In this document: piece by piece, positions 10,201-20,000 of the stretch
Position numbering within the stretch: the first letter of the stretch is position 1
Layout: every line of letters starts with the position of its first letter
NCBI GenBank assembly: GCA_030431475.1
Contig: JAUIJD010000040.1
Location: 1 to 39,776 of the forward strand
Direction of reading: 5' to 3'
From: Verrucomicrobiia bacterium
GTDB lineage: Bacteria; Verrucomicrobiota; Verrucomicrobiia; Verrucomicrobiales; Akkermansiaceae
DNA: 39,776 bases
Notes under the pieces: generated by a model
What the model was told of the DNA's origin: nothing
Database searches by the model: none
The model's input: the letters and a program-made list of their open reading frames with translations, nothing else
Program-made: the position numbers and the translations under genes

Positions 10201-10938
10201 CTGATGGCGGGCGAGGCGAGTGGCGGTGGAGTCCGGTGGCGTGACCTCGTAGGAATCGTCCAGCAGCCGGGCCTTCAAGCTCTCGTCGCCGACCCACCAC
10301 GCCATCCGTCCTTCGCGTCGGCCGGAAGCCGTGATGTTCTGCACGCCCGCGACCACGTGATCGGTCGTCGCGGCGCTGCCAAGGGTTCCTTCGCCGACCA
10401 GCTTGATGCTCGTTTCGGTGCCTTCCGGCGCCGGCGTCCCATCAAGCGGCGCGTTCGAGGACGACTCCAGGGAGCGGCGCAGTTCGGGGTCGGTCGAGAC
10501 CAGCCACCCGCGGAAGTGATCCCGTCGCCCGTCCTCGTAGCTGGGATGCATGCCTTCGTTCAGGCGCCCCGGGATGGTGGCATGATCGCTCGGCTCGTCG
10601 TTGCCGCTCGGTTCTCCGTCGCCGGCCTTCCAGGAGTCCCAGACGCCGGTCCAGCGGCCGTGGCGGGCCTTCGCGTCGGCGATGTCCCCGGGGGCGGTGA
10701 TCCGCTGGTCGGGACCGGCGTGCTTCTGGAGCTCACCCAGTGCGATCGTCAGGGCGAGGCGGGCATTGGCGCGGGCCTCGGCGATCGCCTCGGTCCGGTT
10801 GCTGCTGCGCAGGCTGACCGACGACAATCCCAGGAGGCCGACGGCGAGAAGTGCCAGCAGCACCATCAGGGAAATGGTGATGATCAGGGCGAAGCCGGGC
10901 CGGTATCGCCGGAAGGCGGATCGGTTTGGGATTTTCAT
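7294..10938 (-). CDS. giant PilX/pseudopilin-like protein (Verru_Chthon cassette A-like)
   Basis: 1214-aa envelope protein. The ATG at 10938 gives a short basic leader followed by PGFALIITISLMVLLALL (residues 14-31), which looks like a prepilin peptidase site (G15|F16) plus a hydrophobic N-terminal helix. As in PilX/GspK-type minor pilins, position +5 of the mature protein is not Glu. The very long remainder has no recognised enzyme motif. The layout matches proteins common in Verrucomicrobia and annotated as Verru_Chthon cassette protein A or PilX N-terminal proteins; the other cassette members (B-D) are not visible here. It shares an operon with the 219-aa secreted protein downstream. Its upstream region carries a copy of the shared promoter-like box. 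Function unknown. Confidence 0.85.
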   Translation of the reverse strand: MKIPNRSAFRRYRPGFALIITISLMVLLALLAVGLLGLSSVSLRSSNRTEAIAEARANARLALTIALGELQKHAGPDQRITAPGDIADAKARHGRWTGVWDSWKAGDGEPSGNDEPSDHATIPGRLNEGMHPSYEDGRRDHFRGWLVSTDPELRRSLESSSNAPLDGTPAPEGTETSIKLVGEGTLGSAATTDHVVAGVQNITASGRREGRMAWWVGDESLKARLLDDSYEVTPPDSTATRLARHQAPGNAGIQVVDAFSELDPSGALSLASTRETLGLLDEVDGTLARQSFHDLTPHSIGLLCDVREGGLKRDLSGLLSRPIDQRETDDSFMLYRFGRNDDRVPIQDLAAYYQLYRDEVAFSSRELRRGMQIKNLDFNRGGEEFLRGYTNLYRLPVPIKVQFLLSMIAEPRTSQEKRNNPGNRDTHKLNIGISPAITLWNPYNVPLAMNLGASTATQFRFFNLPMAIRWTKEGDGYTSSTPTSLAWLSNGAATGDRDTGFTVFFSGSRPVVFEPGQVRVFSLANHSLDELRNSDTYKNELEVQPGWNPETFIQLKRSDRSQNAQHIEPPNGGNDGALTFSSGDRISFRIEPIETVDLANGSALQFFNRQSSAGGAKNWMARHFQLISRMSGAKSDFNRRVMELGMPDGSSSIEYEAKAGREILSGPVPFLLVNLAAGCETAEDDNFGAYAGRRFPSRPFLHSSPVTGRVMIDRDDRDGLYQHGWNWWVEDVNSAFEANVSIDRSNNGYFGGGYTAESGATHIVQQEVPVAPPISIAALSHAQLGGYSLADAYLGPGASQTSNNFQETTASGQGGLLPHTVQAIGNSYAHPHLAPDAAFGTWLAYYTEDTRRPTREHFADHSYLANKALWDEYFFSSVTDSRSQAFGRDRRGTAQQVASEFFFGEGSLLNSRFLPHVADLSESTLSSYFDRGEANFDGIDRLSSHLLVEGPFNVNSTSVDAWRAVFSSLRGKPVAFLEAESALSGSEPDTGVAEGAPVSSFTLPNGAPWTGSTDDPSEPDQWTGWRELGDDEIDALAEAMVDEVRKRGPFLSLSEFVNRRLDASNKDLAVKGALQAALDNPDVPINAGHRSDRRTLGDQETADMSPEFPEALEGPVAYGSAAYVDQADLLRGLSAQLTPRGDTFVIRTYGDSLDASGDVEARAWCEAVVQRFPEYADPSDAPHLKQSELTSDVNERFGRSFRIVSFRYLQASEI

Positions 10939-10995
10939 GAAGTGGGGTTTTGGGCGACCCCCCGGGCATGGCCCGACCAAGGTCGTTACCATGTA

Positions 10996-11018
10996 ATTTC
11001 ACATGGGTCGAAAACGTT
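10996..11018 (-). promoter_or_regulatory. shared AACG-N14-GAAAT box upstream of the pseudopilin gene
   Basis: AACG (11018-11015), 14 bases, then GAAAT (11000-10996) on the minus strand, 58 nt before the ATG. The first half sits in the near-palindrome GAAACGTTTTCG, and the same AACGTTTTCGA stretch recurs in the box before the plus-strand ECF sigma gene. Apart from this box and the terminator at 11201-11235, the 329-base region 10939-11267 holds nothing I can identify. Confidence 0.55.
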
Positions 11019-11200
11019 TCCAAGGAATTGCCCAACGTGCTGTGAGCTCAGATTCGTCCGGCAGGGTGAAGACGGCAGGCTCCCGTGCGGAGCTTCGTGC
11101 TGGATTTCAACCAAGTCACGAACAGCGCGTCGCGGCGACTGCCAGGGTTCGGCTCGAAACTGATAACCAGAGTCATTCACGATCCGGATCCGCTCCGTGC

Positions 11201-11235
11201 GAAAAGTCCCCGGCCCTTCGGAAAGGGCCGGGGAC
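11201..11235 (-). terminator. rho-independent terminator of the 1749-aa surface protein gene
   Basis: A perfect 13-bp inverted repeat (arms 11206-11218 and 11223-11235, GTCCCCGGCCCTT and its complement) with a 4-base loop. On the minus strand it is followed directly by TTTTC (11205-11201). It begins 33 nt after the TAG stop, so it ends that transcript and insulates the pseudopilin gene. Confidence 0.9.
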
Positions 11236-11267
11236 CGGGAACGGCGGTGCCGCCGCTTGATGACGAA

Positions 11268-14200
11268 TCAGGACTCCGTGACCTCGACCCGCACGAACAC
11301 GCGCGGCGCGGTGTCGGGGGCGACGGTGACGGTGACTTCGACGGTCTCGTAGTCGGGATCGGCGTCCGGGGTCGTGGTTCCCGGAGTGAGTGTCACCGTC
11401 ACGCCACCTTCCGCGACGCCGCTGTCGGTCCAGGTCGACAGATCGGCCGACCACTCGTAGTTGACCGCCGAACCGGTGGCATCGACCGGGCGCAGGTGGG
11501 TGAAGGTGAAGGTGCCGGGTCCGGTCTGGGTGAGAGCGGACAGCGGCGAGCCCAGTCCTTCGGCGACGGTGGGATCGCTGTTGTAGAAGTACCACTCGAA
11601 GCCGTTGACCACGCCGTCGTTGTCGTCGTCGTCGCCGAAGCCACCGGTGAGTCCCGGGAAGTCGGCGGCCCAGGTGATGTAGGCGGATGCGGCTCCGGCG
11701 GCGGTCAGGGTGACCGAGTCCGCCGTGCCATCGGTGCCCGGGTCGCCCACGGCATCCCGCAGGTCGTCCTGATACTCGATGGTGAACTGATTGACGCCGA
11801 TGGTCACCGTGGAGCCGTTGGTCAGTCCGGCGAACTCACCGGTGAGCGTCGAGGTCGTCACGCCGATGTCGTCGAAGTAGTCGACGATGACGATCTTGGT
11901 GCCGAGCGGCAGGACGACCGGCGCGCCGGCGAGGTCGGTGCCTGCGAGGGTCACGCCGGTTCCGATGTCCACCGGGAAGTCGGCATCGAGAAGGTCGGCC
12001 GAGGGGACGCTCGAATCGATCTCGATCTCGAAGGTCGAGGTGTCCTCGAAGGTGACACCGCCGCCGACGTTGAGCGTGCCGACGCTGGCCCCGGGAGCGA
12101 GGAACCCGCCGCCGCTGACGGTCACCCCACTTTCGGTGCTGCCCGTGCCGCCGAGCGTGGTGGCGGTGTCGACGGTATAGCCGCCGCCTCCGGTATGGGT
12201 GCCGTTGAGCAGGGTGGTGCTGCTTCCGTCGAGGAAGGTTGTGCCGGTGTAGGTGTTGGCGCCGGCGAGGGTGACCGTGCCGGCATCAAAGCTGGCGGCG
12301 ACCGACAGATTTCCGGTTCCGACGACGTCCGCGGTGACGAGGAAGTCGCCGTTGTCTTCTCCTTCCATGGCGTCGAAAACGACGTTGATCGGCTCGCCGC
12401 TTCCATCCATGTCGATGGTCCCGCTGACGGTGAAGCTGATGCCGTCACCACTGTAGTTGCCGATGCCGCGGAGACCGCCCACCGGAACGATGGTGCCGGA
12501 GAGTTCGAAGGGATTGTCGCCTCCGAGCCGGAACCCACCGCCGTAGATCTCGACGTCATTCGGGATGTTCAGTCCGGGCACCGAGGTGCGGAGCTGGGCG
12601 CCGCGGGACTCGATCAGACCGCTGCCGACGTGGGCGGCGTCGCTGATCACGACGATACCCCTCTGGTTGCCGACGGCCAGGGTGTCATTGATGGTGGAGG
12701 AGGCGCCGGATCCGAGGATGAAGTTCCCGGTGAAGGTGTTCGGCGGTCCGTCGAAGACCACGGTGCCGTCATTGGTGGCGGCGGAGACGTTGCCGTCGCC
12801 ACTGATCTGCGTGGAATGCGTGATCACGGATGCGGGATCCGCCGGGTGGAGATCGAAGGTGCCGGGGGCGTTGACGACGACCGGGGCATCGACCGAGCCG
12901 ATGATGGACAGATCGCCGAGCTGGCCGCCGATGCGCAGCGTGCCGTCGTTGATGGTGATGGTGCCGGTCGAGGTGCCGGTGCCACGCAGGACCGTGCGTG
13001 CGGTGCCGTTCTTGGTGATGCCGCCGGTGCCGCTGATGTCGGAATCGATCGTATGATCGACCAGTCCCGAGAAGATCAGGTCATTCCCCTGGAGGTCGAG
13101 AGTCGTACCGTCGTCGGCATTGAGAGCGCCGACCGTAACCCCGCCCGTCGAGTCGGTGAGCTGCAGGGTCATGGTGCCGCTCAGGGTACCGTCGTCATCG
13201 CCGTAGTCGCCGTCGTTGACGATGATGGTGCCGGCCGGATCGACGATGGTGGCGGCCTCGGAGATGGTCCGGAAGGCCGTGTAGCCGTAGATGGCATTCT
13301 GGTCGCCGGCGGTGACCTGGTCGGCGTCGGTCACGTCGTCGCCGCGACCTTCGGTGAAGTCGTCATCGACATACACCACGGTGGGGACGGTGGTGGCGAT
13401 CAGGATGGTGCCGGTGGTCGAGCCCGCCGAGGTCTGGTCGTCGATGGAAACATCGAGGATGGCGAAAGGCTCGGTGCCGGGGATGAACTCAAGGTCGGCC
13501 AGGGCCGTGTTGAGCGAAGCGATCCCGACGGGGCCGGTCCAGACGCCGTTCGAGTAGGTCTCGCCGTTGCCGCTGTCGGCCGAGAGCGAGCCCTCGACGC
13601 CGTCGGCGGTCCAGTTGCGGATCGTCACCGTTGCGGTGAGGGTCTCGGGGGCCCCGGCGGTGGCGCTGATGGTGCCGTCGGTGGCGTTCCAGAACCGGCA
13701 GGAGGTGATTGCCGCGGTGCCGTCGGCGAGGCTGACGTAGCTATCCGTGAGAAACGGGCCGGCCGTGGTGGAAAGGCCGCCACGTTGGCCGACGACATCA
13801 TCGATCTCACCGAAGCTGATATCGGGATTGCCGTTCCAGTTCTCGATTCCTCCGCGGTTGGCCAGCGCCTCGGTCGTTGGAGCATCGCCGTTCAGGGAGT
13901 ACTCGATGGCATCGAGTGAGAACCGGAGTGCCAGGGAAACCCGCTGATCTGCCAGTAGGGCGCCGCTGGAGAGGGGGACGCAAACGGCGTTGCCGATCCA
14001 GTCGGGGTTGTTGAGCCCGCCGGGGCTGGCGGCGCCGTTGGTGTTCATCTTCGAGATGAAGTAAAGGGCTCCGTCGATGAGATAGATGCCGCTGCCGTTC
14101 GAGGTGCCGCCGATGTCCCAGACGTGGCGGTAGTTGCCACCGCCGACGACATCCGCCGTGCGGGGGGTGAAGACCAGATCGAGAGAGAAACCGGCCGCAT

Positions 14201-16517
14201 CGTCCGGATCCGGAGAGATCGCGAAACCGCTTTGGGTGCCGTCGCCGCTGGCGGAAGTGTTCCCACTACCTTCTCCAAGGCCAGTGAACCCGGCGCCGAA
14301 GACCGCGCTGTCGAACTCTCCGCGGTAGGAGAAGGCGGCCTCAGTCGCTCCGCCCAGGATTACCGAGGAGCCTCCGGCCTCATCCGAAACGAGGATGTCG
14401 TCGAGTGCGACCGGCGTGCCGGCGTCGATCACCGTCTGGTTGATCGCCAGCCCATCGACGGGAGCCGAGTTCCCGTCGAGGATGGTGGTGGAGGCGGAAT
14501 CGTCCACGCCGATCGCGGCACCCAGGCCGCTGACACTGTCGATGGTGACGGTGAAGGATTCCGCACCCTCGAGAAGCCCGTCATCCGTGACGGAGAGGTC
14601 GAGGTCCGCGCTGGGTTGTCCGTCGAGGACGTCGATGGACGCCACGCCGGTGAAGTCGCTGCCGTCCTGGGCGATGCCGCTGTAGGAAAGGTTCACCGTG
14701 ATATTGCCGCCACTCGGGGGCGGGACGGAGTTGAGGGTGAAGCCGGCGATGCCGCCTTCGGTCACCTCGGTCGCGTCGGCGGCGATCTCGATGACCGGAT
14801 CGTTGAGCGGCGTGAGGACGACGTCAAAGCCGTCGCCGCCCAGGTAGGTGATCTGGAAAAGCTGGGCGCCGGCCACGAAGGTGGAACCTTCGGGCAGGCC
14901 GCTGAAGGTGCCGGTGACCGCCTCGGTCGTGCCATCGAGAATGGTGATGGGGGAGGCCGTCGGGGCGACGATGTCGCTGCCGGTGGTGTCGAGAACGGCG
15001 TCACCATTGATGACGTCGCTGAGGTTCAACGAGCCGGTGAAGGTGAGGGTGTCGTGGTCACCGACGCCGTCGATCTCGATGGCGAAGGTCGCGCCGGATG
15101 CCTCGTGGATCGAAAGATTGTCGAGGCCGATGGAGAAGCCGCCTTTTCCGGGGTCGATCGACGCGCCGGGCGAGACGGTCACATCGCTCTCGGTCGCGCC
15201 GCCGTCGCCGGCGAGGGTGCCGGAGAGGACCTCGTAGAGGGAAGGAATGGCCGCGCCGGTGTGGTTGCCGTTCACCTGCAGGACGCCGCCATCGATGGTG
15301 GTGTTTCCGGTGTAGGTGTTGTCATTGGTCAGGGTCAGGGTGTGACCGTCGATCTTGATCAGCCGGCCGTCGCCGGTGATGAGGTTGTCCCACGTGCGGT
15401 CGGTGACGCCGCCGCGGTCGAGGATGAGACCCGGGCTGTTGAGGGTGATGTCCCCGGTGGTCATGGTGGCGGCGACGCCGCCCGTCTCCCCGAGGTGGAG
15501 TTCGCCTTCGTTCACCACCAGGCCGCCGGTGTGGTCCAGGGGGGCCCGGAATCGAAGGACGCCGAGACCGGATTTGGTGAGCGTGTAGCTGCCGCCATTC
15601 TCGACCACGGTGCCTTCCATCTGGAAGCTGGCATTGGCGTTGTCGCCGACGTTGATCACCGAGTCGGTTTCGAGGGTGATGGTGTTGGTGGCGGCATTGC
15701 CGACCTGAAGATTGTTTCCGACTTCACTGAGGTAGTTGAGGTCGCCGAGGAGGGTCATGTCGGGATCGGCGCCAATCGTCCTTCCACCGCCGGCGGTATT
15801 GCCGATGGTCATGCCGTCGGCGAGGATCCAGTCCACCCCCGGGTCGCCGCCGGCTCCGTTGTGGTTGAAGTTCACGCGGCCCTCGGTGAGGTAGAAGGTG
15901 CCGGTGATCTTGTTGTTCTGCTCGATCGTCAGGGTGCCGCTGCCGGTCTTCGCCACACTGGCGGAGCCGCCGGCGCCAGTGCCGGCGGCATTGGCCTGGA
16001 AGAACACCTCGGTGCCGGAGAGAATCAACTCGCCCGTGCCGTTGTGGACGATGTCGAGGCCCTTGCCGGCCTGGGAGAAGGTGGCACCGTCGAGGATGCG
16101 GGAGTTTCCCTGGTTGCTACCCGCCTGCTCACCGATGCGGATGTTGCCCTCGGCCCCGGCGTCGATGAAGATCCCGCAGTCGGTTCCGGCAAAGCGCAAT
16201 TGGCGCCCGGCGCCGTTATTGGCTTCCATGGCGATCATCATGTCGGCGTCGACGTTCTCGTTGATCGTGATCTTGTTGACGATGCGGTCGGCGCCGAGAT
16301 TGCTGCGGTCCGTCTGGGCCGCGCCACTTTGGTAGAAGACGACTTCTTGGGTGGCGTCGAAGGCGGGATGCACGTCGCTGACCCAGTTGGCGGGCTGGCC
16401 CCAGGCGATGTTTCCGGCCTGGCCGCCGTCCCAGATGTCGGTGGCAGCATGAAGAGACAGGGTGGCGGGGAGACTGGCGCTGACGGCAACGCTGAGAACA
16501 GGAAGGTTCTTTTTCAT
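11268..16517 (-). CDS. giant autotransporter-associated beta-strand-repeat surface protein
   Basis: 1749-aa predicted exported surface protein. The ATG at 16517 opens a signal peptide (MKKNLPVLSVAVSASLPA, cleavage near LHAA). Residues about 20-575 and 1110-1590 are glycine-, threonine- and asparagine-rich repeats of the autotransporter-associated type, with recurring NTYTG(N/T)T and (L/T)xGDGG cores. A Calx-beta domain lies at about 578-690, a LamG-like module at about 725-950 and a short beta-helix-like stretch at about 1050-1110. The C-terminus (about 1605-1749) has an acidic calcium-loop-like segment GDDDDNDGVVNGFEW and then a WSADLSTW domain. No C-terminal autotransporter barrel and no PEP-CTERM tail are present, so the mode of surface retention is unclear. 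A strong terminator follows. A role in adhesion or glycan capture is plausible but unproven. Confidence 0.88.
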   Translation of the reverse strand: MKKNLPVLSVAVSASLPATLSLHAATDIWDGGQAGNIAWGQPANWVSDVHPAFDATQEVVFYQSGAAQTDRSNLGADRIVNKITINENVDADMMIAMEANNGAGRQLRFAGTDCGIFIDAGAEGNIRIGEQAGSNQGNSRILDGATFSQAGKGLDIVHNGTGELILSGTEVFFQANAAGTGAGGSASVAKTGSGTLTIEQNNKITGTFYLTEGRVNFNHNGAGGDPGVDWILADGMTIGNTAGGGRTIGADPDMTLLGDLNYLSEVGNNLQVGNAATNTITLETDSVINVGDNANASFQMEGTVVENGGSYTLTKSGLGVLRFRAPLDHTGGLVVNEGELHLGETGGVAATMTTGDITLNSPGLILDRGGVTDRTWDNLITGDGRLIKIDGHTLTLTNDNTYTGNTTIDGGVLQVNGNHTGAAIPSLYEVLSGTLAGDGGATESDVTVSPGASIDPGKGGFSIGLDNLSIHEASGATFAIEIDGVGDHDTLTFTGSLNLSDVINGDAVLDTTGSDIVAPTASPITILDGTTEAVTGTFSGLPEGSTFVAGAQLFQITYLGGDGFDVVLTPLNDPVIEIAADATEVTEGGIAGFTLNSVPPPSGGNITVNLSYSGIAQDGSDFTGVASIDVLDGQPSADLDLSVTDDGLLEGAESFTVTIDSVSGLGAAIGVDDSASTTILDGNSAPVDGLAINQTVIDAGTPVALDDILVSDEAGGSSVILGGATEAAFSYRGEFDSAVFGAGFTGLGEGSGNTSASGDGTQSGFAISPDPDDAAGFSLDLVFTPRTADVVGGGNYRHVWDIGGTSNGSGIYLIDGALYFISKMNTNGAASPGGLNNPDWIGNAVCVPLSSGALLADQRVSLALRFSLDAIEYSLNGDAPTTEALANRGGIENWNGNPDISFGEIDDVVGQRGGLSTTAGPFLTDSYVSLADGTAAITSCRFWNATDGTISATAGAPETLTATVTIRNWTADGVEGSLSADSGNGETYSNGVWTGPVGIASLNTALADLEFIPGTEPFAILDVSIDDQTSAGSTTGTILIATTVPTVVYVDDDFTEGRGDDVTDADQVTAGDQNAIYGYTAFRTISEAATIVDPAGTIIVNDGDYGDDDGTLSGTMTLQLTDSTGGVTVGALNADDGTTLDLQGNDLIFSGLVDHTIDSDISGTGGITKNGTARTVLRGTGTSTGTITINDGTLRIGGQLGDLSIIGSVDAPVVVNAPGTFDLHPADPASVITHSTQISGDGNVSAATNDGTVVFDGPPNTFTGNFILGSGASSTINDTLAVGNQRGIVVISDAAHVGSGLIESRGAQLRTSVPGLNIPNDVEIYGGGFRLGGDNPFELSGTIVPVGGLRGIGNYSGDGISFTVSGTIDMDGSGEPINVVFDAMEGEDNGDFLVTADVVGTGNLSVAASFDAGTVTLAGANTYTGTTFLDGSSTTLLNGTHTGGGGYTVDTATTLGGTGSTESGVTVSGGGFLAPGASVGTLNVGGGVTFEDTSTFEIEIDSSVPSADLLDADFPVDIGTGVTLAGTDLAGAPVVLPLGTKIVIVDYFDDIGVTTSTLTGEFAGLTNGSTVTIGVNQFTIEYQDDLRDAVGDPGTDGTADSVTLTAAGAASAYITWAADFPGLTGGFGDDDDNDGVVNGFEWYFYNSDPTVAEGLGSPLSALTQTGPGTFTFTHLRPVDATGSAVNYEWSADLSTWTDSGVAEGGVTVTLTPGTTTPDADPDYETVEVTVTVAPDTAPRVFVRVEVTES

Positions 16518-17028
16518 GGGGTTTTTGATGTCTGGAGGGTTTTCCGACGGATGGATGACCCGGAGCGTGTCGCGCGGACGACTTCGAGGGCATCGTGTAT
16601 CATTCGGGTATTTCCCGAGGTGCCGAAGGCGTTCGGAAAAAATGGCATTTCTTTCCGCAGTGTTGGGGGGAGGCGAGGCTCGAGCCGGGGCGATCACTCC
16701 GAACGACGCCCCGACGGGGCTCTCCGCGCCGTCCTTGAGCCGGAGCCGATGGGGCGGAGACGGATCCCGCTTGAGCGGCGTCCGACGCCGTCGCCGTCTC
16801 GAACGAAATCTAGTGCATTGTCTGCATTGGAATGATGGATGACTCCGCCGAAAGCTGGAGCGCCGGGTTCACCCGGCTGGTGCCCAGGGCTTCTCCATCA
16901 GCCGCCCGATGCCAACGACGACAAGCAATGCAAGGGTCACGACCCCCCCATGGAAGTGGCCGCAGGCTTCAGCCGGGTAACCCCGGCGCTCCTTTCCGGC
17001 GATCCATCCACTCGACTTTGACGAAACA
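16518..17028 (-). other. 511-base intergenic region, promoter and leader of the 1749-aa protein gene
   Basis: No convincing gene. The only recognised element is the AACG-N15-GAAAT box (16633-16610). The frame of the downstream gene stays open to 16697, but the extension is low-complexity Arg/Pro and lacks a signal peptide. Short GC-rich inverted repeats (for example GCCCC/GGGGC near 16710) have no T-tract, so no terminator for the upstream PhoD gene could be assigned. Confidence 0.5.
16610..16633 (-). promoter_or_regulatory. shared AACG-N15-GAAAT box upstream of the 1749-aa protein gene
   Basis: On the minus strand AACG (16633-16630) and GAAAT (16614-16610) are separated by 15 bases, one more than in most copies, 93 nt before the ATG. 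The context CGAACGCC...CGGGAAATA closely matches the PEP-CTERM gene box (AGAACGC...GGGGAAATA). Confidence 0.5.
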
Positions 17029-20000
17029 CTAAGGCGCCAGCTCGATCAGGTTCGCCCGGAGGAACTGCCGACTCTCGGCCAATGGCCAGGCAGCGGTGGG
17101 CGAGAGGATCACCGTGGGGGTGCCGGATGGGGGATTCAATGCGCCGGCACTTCGCCGGGTCTCTTCCTCGGTGAGAGGCGTCCACGCCCCTTGCAGCGTT
17201 TCCGATTGCTCCAGTCGCCATGAGTGGGTCGGGAGCAGGGGTTCGGGGAGTTCGAAGCGTGGTTCGAAGCCGGGATCGAGGGGGATGATGACGCCGGCCG
17301 GAGCACGCGTGGGCAGGCGGGGATCGTACTGCAGCAGGTACTCCGTGTGGTTGTCGAAGATGTCTCCGTCGGGATTCGCCGTGTCGCCCGAAATCTCCAC
17401 ATCCAGGAGCTCCGCTGGCGTGAAGTGGAGCTCCCGCCAGTCTTCGTAGGTGGGGAAGACCCGAACCGTGACGGTGGCATTCAACGGGCTTCCGCCGTCG
17501 TCGGCGGTGAGCGTGTAGGTCGTGTCGCTGGTCGGCGATGCCGACACGGTGCCGATGCCGTTGAAGGCGAGCAGGGTGACATCGCCGACTCCCTGGTCGA
17601 TCTCGATCGAGGTCGCACCCGGGCAGTCCCAGTGGAGGTCGATGCGGTCTCCGGCGAGGATGAAGCGCTCGGAGGCGGTGAAGGACTCGATCGACACGCC
17701 CGGGATGGCGCTCGGGGTTTGGCCGGTCAGCTCAACCCAGGTGTCCGTTTCCGGGGATCCGTAGCGGACGGTGTAGGTGCCTCCGGGGGTGAACACGTGG
17801 GGACGGAACGCCGGCGTCCAGCTCCGAATCGAATACACCAGCGAATCGTCCGACTCGTCGATGATCTCGAAGACGGGATGGACGAAGGAAGGATCCTCGA
17901 CGCGCGGCAGGTAGGCGACGGCGTCGCGTCCGTAGTTGTCGGTCTGGCGCACGGTCACCGGCCAGTCGTCGAACTGGGAGGGCTCCGGCGAGGAGAAGTC
18001 GGCGTCGATGCGGTAGGCCTCGATGGTGACGTCGCGGGTCCGCTTGTTGAAACGGACGATGCCGAAGCCGGAGGACTTGTCGGCGAGGAGATCGACGCTG
18101 CCGAACGTGTTGCCGCCCCAAACGACCGGGTTGCCGATGGCGACGATGGTCTGCGGTGATCCGTGATCGGAGGTGTAGCGACCGAGATAGGGGACGCCGT
18201 TGAAGGTCGGGTTTTCGTCGAAGGCATCCTGCGGGTAATCGGGAAACCCCGCGACCTTGGTCGATGCGGTGGCGGCATCGTTGGCGGGATCCCATTTCCG
18301 GGGGAAGCCGACCGCGGTGGCCGGGCTGGAGTAGGCGAGAAACGCATCCTCGTGGGCATCGACCCCGATGTGCGAGAGGGTCGGCAGGTGGTTGTCGCCG
18401 GCGATCATGACGGGGAAGGCTTTTCGCAGCAGCCGGACCGCCTCGTTGCGGGCGGGGTTCGGCCAGCCGTTCGCGTCCTGATCCGCCACGATGGGCGCGA
18501 ACTCGGCCCCGCCGCCGGCGTGGGTGTGGCTTTGTTCGAAGACGGTCTGGCAGAGGGTTGCCTTGAAATCGGCACCCGCCCAGTCGCGCGCCCAGTCGCG
18601 GATGAAGTCGTGCTGGCGCTCGCTGAGCAGCTCGGCGTCGTTGATGGTCGGAAACTCCGCGCCGCCAACCTCATTGGGCCCGGTCTTGAACTTGCGGTCC
18701 TCGAGGATGGCGAAGGAGACGCGGCCGTAGAGGAAGTCGGTGTAGTACACCTCGATCCCGCGATCGACGGTGGTGAAGTCGTAGGGGTCGGGCAGGTGGG
18801 CGGCCTGCACGCGCTGGGTGGCATTGACGAAGTCGCGCTCCATCAGGTAGCCGCCGTTGGCGAGGCCGCCCTGCAGCGCCTGGCCGCCGGAGCCCCACAG
18901 GTTGGCCATCCAGTTGTCGTGGTCATCGACGATCGCGATCGAGGGGCGGTCGGCCATGACGTCGCGGAAGGTCCAGCCGAACATGAACCACTTGCGCAGC
19001 ATGTCGAGGCGGGCCCGCTCGAAGGGCGCCTCGATCTTCGGCGTGTAGGCGTAGTCGTTTTCGTAGAACTGGTCGCCGGAGAAGAAAAGGACGTCGGGGT
19101 CGGTCCGGACGATGCCCTCCACGATTTCCTGGTTGGGAAAGTTCAGGTCGCGCATGCAGGCCAGCGCGGCGATGGAGACGGATTCTTGATCCACGGGATC
19201 GGCACGGACGAGGCCCTCGCGGTGGACGTCGCTGCCGGTGTCGCCGAACAGGTAGGTGACCCGGATCGGGATGTCGGTGGTGTGGGGCCAGTTGTCGATC
19301 CGGAACAGGGCGAGGTCGGTGGTCTGCTCGATCGGAGCGGTATCGACCTGGGTCCAGCCCGAGCCGGTGTCGATCTCCAGCCGCGCGGTGCGGTTCTCGT
19401 CGATCCCGAGGGGCGCGAACTGGGCCGAGAGTTTCAGCGTCCCCTTGCTCAGCGTGTACTGGGTCCAGAGGATGGGGCCCCAGTGCTGGTCGTCCGATCC
19501 GGCGAGGTCGGTGCCGGTGTGGCTCCAGTTCCGGAAGGCGGTCACCGGCGAGCCCCAGGGGGCGGAGTTGTTGTTGATGGACGGGTGGTCGGAAAGGAGC
19601 AGCAGGTTGCCGACGATCTCGCTCGAGGGGATGGACTTCGAAACGCTGGCGAGCACGGCCGAGTTCGTCGGGTCGAGTTGCTCGAGCGTGACGTCGTGGT
19701 TGGGCCCGTTGGGAGTCAGCACCAGGCGCAGTTTCTGCCATGCCCCGAGGGGGAAGTCGGCGGCGACGCTTTGGTCATCGAGGACGAGGGTGCCGTCGGT
19801 ATCGAGCCCGGCATGGAAGCCGAAGGACTGGATGATGTTGTGCCGGTAGTCGGTCTTGATGGCGCCCTTGGCGGCGAAACGGAAACCGGCGAGTCCGTCG
19901 AAGCTCGCATCGAGGCGGGCGAGCTCGACGGTCATGTCGAGCGAGCTGGTCGGCTGGAGTTGTCGGGAGAGGAGATCGATCCGGCGGTTGTTGCCGGCGG

